22,768 nt of DNA, taken from IMG/VR virus record IMGVR_UViG_3300046411_000168, positions 1 through 22,768 of that record; one strand, 5' to 3'. Made by a program: the position numbers and the translations under genes. Under the pieces are notes generated by a model, which was not told where the DNA came from, searched no databases, and was given only the letters and a program-made list of their open reading frames with translations. Of this stretch, positions 20,869 to 22,768 are shown piece after piece; positions within the stretch are counted from its first letter, which is position 1, and every line of letters begins with the position of its first letter. This DNA is from a virus.

Positions 20869-21278
20869 TTAACCTGAATATAATCTTTTATGGTTTGTAT
20901 GGCAAATAGTTTTTGTAAATTAATTAGGTACATCTTTGAAGCATTATGGTCTCCACCACTTACTGAAACTTTTCTGTCTAAAGAATTAATAATCTTTTTT
21001 AGAGTGTCAGTTTTAAATACTAATGTGGCATAAACATCTTCACCCACACAAAGATTATGAAACCAGTAGTCAGCTTCAGTTGCATTGATACCTGAAGGTT
21101 TACCATAACTCTCATATTCAATCGCAATGTTACCAGTCTTTTGCCATACATCACGTTCAGATTTTACTTCAATCTTTTTATCCTGAAGCATATCCTTTAT
21201 GGCATCTTCTCTGACCTGACCATAAGCTAAGTCAAGGTCAAACTTTTTTCTATTATCCTTGGTTGGTTTCATTGTCAT
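20865..21278 (-). CDS. Small PD-(D/E)XK-like nuclease-fold protein of replication module
   Basis: A 137-residue protein. After a basic start comes Phe-Asp-Leu-Asp-x-x-x-Gly-x-x-x-Glu (Asp14, Asp16, Glu24), a Lys-Ile-Glu-Val-Lys-Ser-Glu segment (Glu37, Lys39), a Thr-Gly-Asn-Ile-Ala-Ile-Glu strand (Glu54), and Ser-Gly-Ile-Asn-Ala-Thr-Glu-Ala-Asp-Tyr-Trp. This arrangement resembles the PD-(D/E)XK fold of small phage and archaeal resolvase-like nucleases. It lies between the helicase and polymerase genes, overlapping the first by 26 bases and the second by four, so it probably acts at the replication fork or on branched DNA. ATG 21272 is a second possible start. Activity is inferred from the motif pattern only. 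Confidence 0.6.
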   Translation of the reverse strand: MTMKPTKDNRKKFDLDLAYGQVREDAIKDMLQDKKIEVKSERDVWQKTGNIAIEYESYGKPSGINATEADYWFHNLCVGEDVYATLVFKTDTLKKIINSLDRKVSVSGGDHNASKMYLINLQKLFAIQTIKDYIQVK

Positions 21279-22768
21279 TATTTTTTTCCTTGAAAGGGTT
21301 TTCTATCTCAGTCATGCGACCATTTTCTTTTGACCACAAAAGATAAGAAGCAATACCAGTAATACCTGCGTATCTATTCTTCAATACCCTAATAATTGAA
21401 GTGTTAGCTGATACTTCATCTTCTTCTTGTTGGTTTCTTTCCATACCAATTACTGCATCAGATAATTGTGCAATGGCATGTGAACCTCTCAAATGAGAAA
21501 GAGAAACTTGCTTACCTTCCTCGTGTCCCTTATCATTATCAAGTCTTCTTAAATGTGAAACTAAAAACATTCCTACTTTTGTTTCGTGACAAAGACCTCT
21601 GAGTTTAGTCATTAATAAGTCAATAGCTTTTCTCTCATTATTATCTTCACGAGCTGACATAATCAAACTAAGATGGTCAATGAATATCCATTTACAATCA
21701 CAACCTTTAGCCATAAAACGTATGCGAGCCATAATTTGTTCATCACTTAAAGAGCCAAATGAATTATTATAGATAGTTAATCTGTCACTATCAAACTCAT
21801 CAACAACTTTGTTTAAGTCTTCAATGTTTTCTTTTTCCCATACCTCATCAAGATGTAATTGTTTATTTGTGTGTATACCCAATACACCTTGTAAAGTTCT
21901 TTCTGCATCTTCTTCAAGAAATATTAAACCAATATTATCTTGAGTTGTTTTCCAAAAATGATAGACTAGTTCTCGCATGAATGATGACTTACCCATACCA
22001 GTCCCTGAAGTAATCGTTACAAGTTCCCCAGTCCTTGCACCATAAAGCTTTTCATTTAGTCCTTCAAAAGGATAAGGACAAGTCTTTCTATCTTTCTTTT
22101 TCCAAAGATTATCTCTTATATCTGATACTCTAAGTATACCTTCAGGTGTATGTGACTTTGCATTCCACCAACACTGAACAAACTTTTGTCTTTGTCCTGC
22201 CCTAAGATATTCATTAGCATCTTTTAATTCCATATTAACAATCTTGCATTTGTTGGGTGAAAATATTTCTGCTACTTTATTTGCAGTTGCCTTACCTATA
22301 TCGTCATTGTCAAAACAAATAATTATATTTTCAAAACTATCTAGGTATTCAAAGTTCTGTTTACAATCTCTAACTGCTGACTGAACTCCATTCTTAATTG
22401 ATACTGATGCCCATTTAGAACCCATCATTTCATAGGCAGACATAGCATCACACTCACCCTCACATATGGTAATGTACTTTTGACCACCACTAAATAACTG
22501 TTGACCAAATAATTGTGATAATCCAAAGTTACCTTGAGCAGTAAATTCTTTTGGTAAAGTTCTTATCTTATTTGCTACGTGTTTTTTATCTGCACTATAA
22601 TAAGGGTAAACGTGTTTGGTTATCATACCATTGTTAGTTAGAGTTGTTACTCCATACTTACTGGCAGTTTCTTGGGATATACCTCTATCTTTTAATGATG
22701 TTGTTTGACCAACATATAAATCGTTATTCATAGTATTGTTCATTGGTGTTGCTACTCCTTCAGCTTTT
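21253..22768 (-). CDS. T7 gene 4-type primase-helicase (5' end at or beyond window edge)
   Basis: At least 496 residues from ATG 22743, and the frame stays open upstream to the window edge. The visible protein begins at the Leu-x-x-Arg-Gly-Ile-Ser block that follows the zinc domain in T7 gp4. The TOPRIM primase domain contains Cys-Glu-Gly-Glu-Cys-Asp (94-99) and Asp-Asn-Asp-Asp-x-Gly-Lys (145-151). The helicase has Walker A Gly-Thr-Gly-Met-Gly-Lys-Ser (247-253), Walker B Ile-Phe-Ile-Asp-His, the Ser-His-Leu-Arg sensor and Arg-Gly-Ser-x-x-Ile-x-x-Leu-Ser-Asp-x-x-x-x-x-Glu-Arg-Asn. It unwinds DNA and primes lagging strands for the polymerase encoded downstream. An AAGGAG lies eleven bases before ATG 22743, so this ATG is either the real start or an internal start like that of T7 gp4B. 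Confidence 0.93.
   Translation of the reverse strand, partial: KAEGVATPMNNTMNNDLYVGQTTSLKDRGISQETASKYGVTTLTNNGMITKHVYPYYSADKKHVANKIRTLPKEFTAQGNFGLSQLFGQQLFSGGQKYITICEGECDAMSAYEMMGSKWASVSIKNGVQSAVRDCKQNFEYLDSFENIIICFDNDDIGKATANKVAEIFSPNKCKIVNMELKDANEYLRAGQRQKFVQCWWNAKSHTPEGILRVSDIRDNLWKKKDRKTCPYPFEGLNEKLYGARTGELVTITSGTGMGKSSFMRELVYHFWKTTQDNIGLIFLEEDAERTLQGVLGIHTNKQLHLDEVWEKENIEDLNKVVDEFDSDRLTIYNNSFGSLSDEQIMARIRFMAKGCDCKWIFIDHLSLIMSAREDNNERKAIDLLMTKLRGLCHETKVGMFLVSHLRRLDNDKGHEEGKQVSLSHLRGSHAIAQLSDAVIGMERNQQEEDEVSANTSIIRVLKNRYAGITGIASYLLWSKENGRMTEIENPFKEKNNDNETNQG

Noticed and set aside
1-22768. tRNA, CRISPR array, insertion sequence, integrase or attachment site
   Set aside because: No cloverleaf, spaced direct repeats, transposase or integrase motifs were recognised on reading both strands; subtle attachment cores could still be missed by eye.

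Overview
The window looks like part of the genome of a lytic, T7-like tailed phage (podovirus) of a marine, AT-rich, streamlined bacterium such as SAR11 or a marine methylotroph. This rests on a very low GC content, a single-subunit T7-type DNA polymerase, a T7 gene 4-type primase-helicase, a T7 endonuclease I homologue, a class II ribonucleotide reductase, and large Gln/Ala-rich internal virion proteins. No rRNA, tRNA, insertion sequence, CRISPR array or integrase was seen. The host assignment is inference; no host gene is present.

The layout is two convergent blocks. The left block (about 1-10243, plus strand) is the late or virion module. It holds the 3' end of a virion/tail gene, a small tail-associated protein, two proteins of unknown or structural type, a GNAT-like protein in the place of T7 gp13, two giant internal-virion-like proteins (978 and 1202 aa), and three small membrane proteins, one of which (10127-10243, 38 aa) is easily missed. 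Genes are packed with TAATG or ATGA overlaps. A bidirectional hairpin terminator at 10263-10303 separates the two blocks.

The right block (10306-22768, minus strand, read right to left) starts with the primase-helicase, which runs to the window edge. It continues with a small nuclease-like protein, DNA polymerase, ssDNA-binding protein, a RecB/Cas4-like exonuclease, a small PnuC-like membrane protein, endonuclease I, a small unknown, and the cobalamin-dependent RNR. This is a complete set for degrading host DNA and rebuilding it into phage DNA. Next come two sugar-transferase genes, one of them a three-domain fusion, a possible oxygenase-fold protein, a 3-TM holin, and a run of tiny genes. 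A sigma70-like promoter with both hexamers at consensus (TTGACA-17-TATAAT) sits before the ssDNA-binding protein. A second (TTGACT-16-TATAAT) sits before the glycosyltransferase and would place the transcript start on the ATG.

The most striking item is a 26-codon gene at 10635-10715, one base after the holin stop and with a strong Shine-Dalgarno. Its product matches PqqA, the ribosomal precursor peptide of the redox cofactor pyrroloquinoline quinone, including the Glu-x-x-x-Tyr pair that becomes PQQ. No other pqq gene is present, so the peptide would have to be processed by host PqqB-E. It is a candidate auxiliary metabolic gene acting on PQQ-dependent (for example methanol or other alcohol) dehydrogenases of the host, or a decoy for that pathway.
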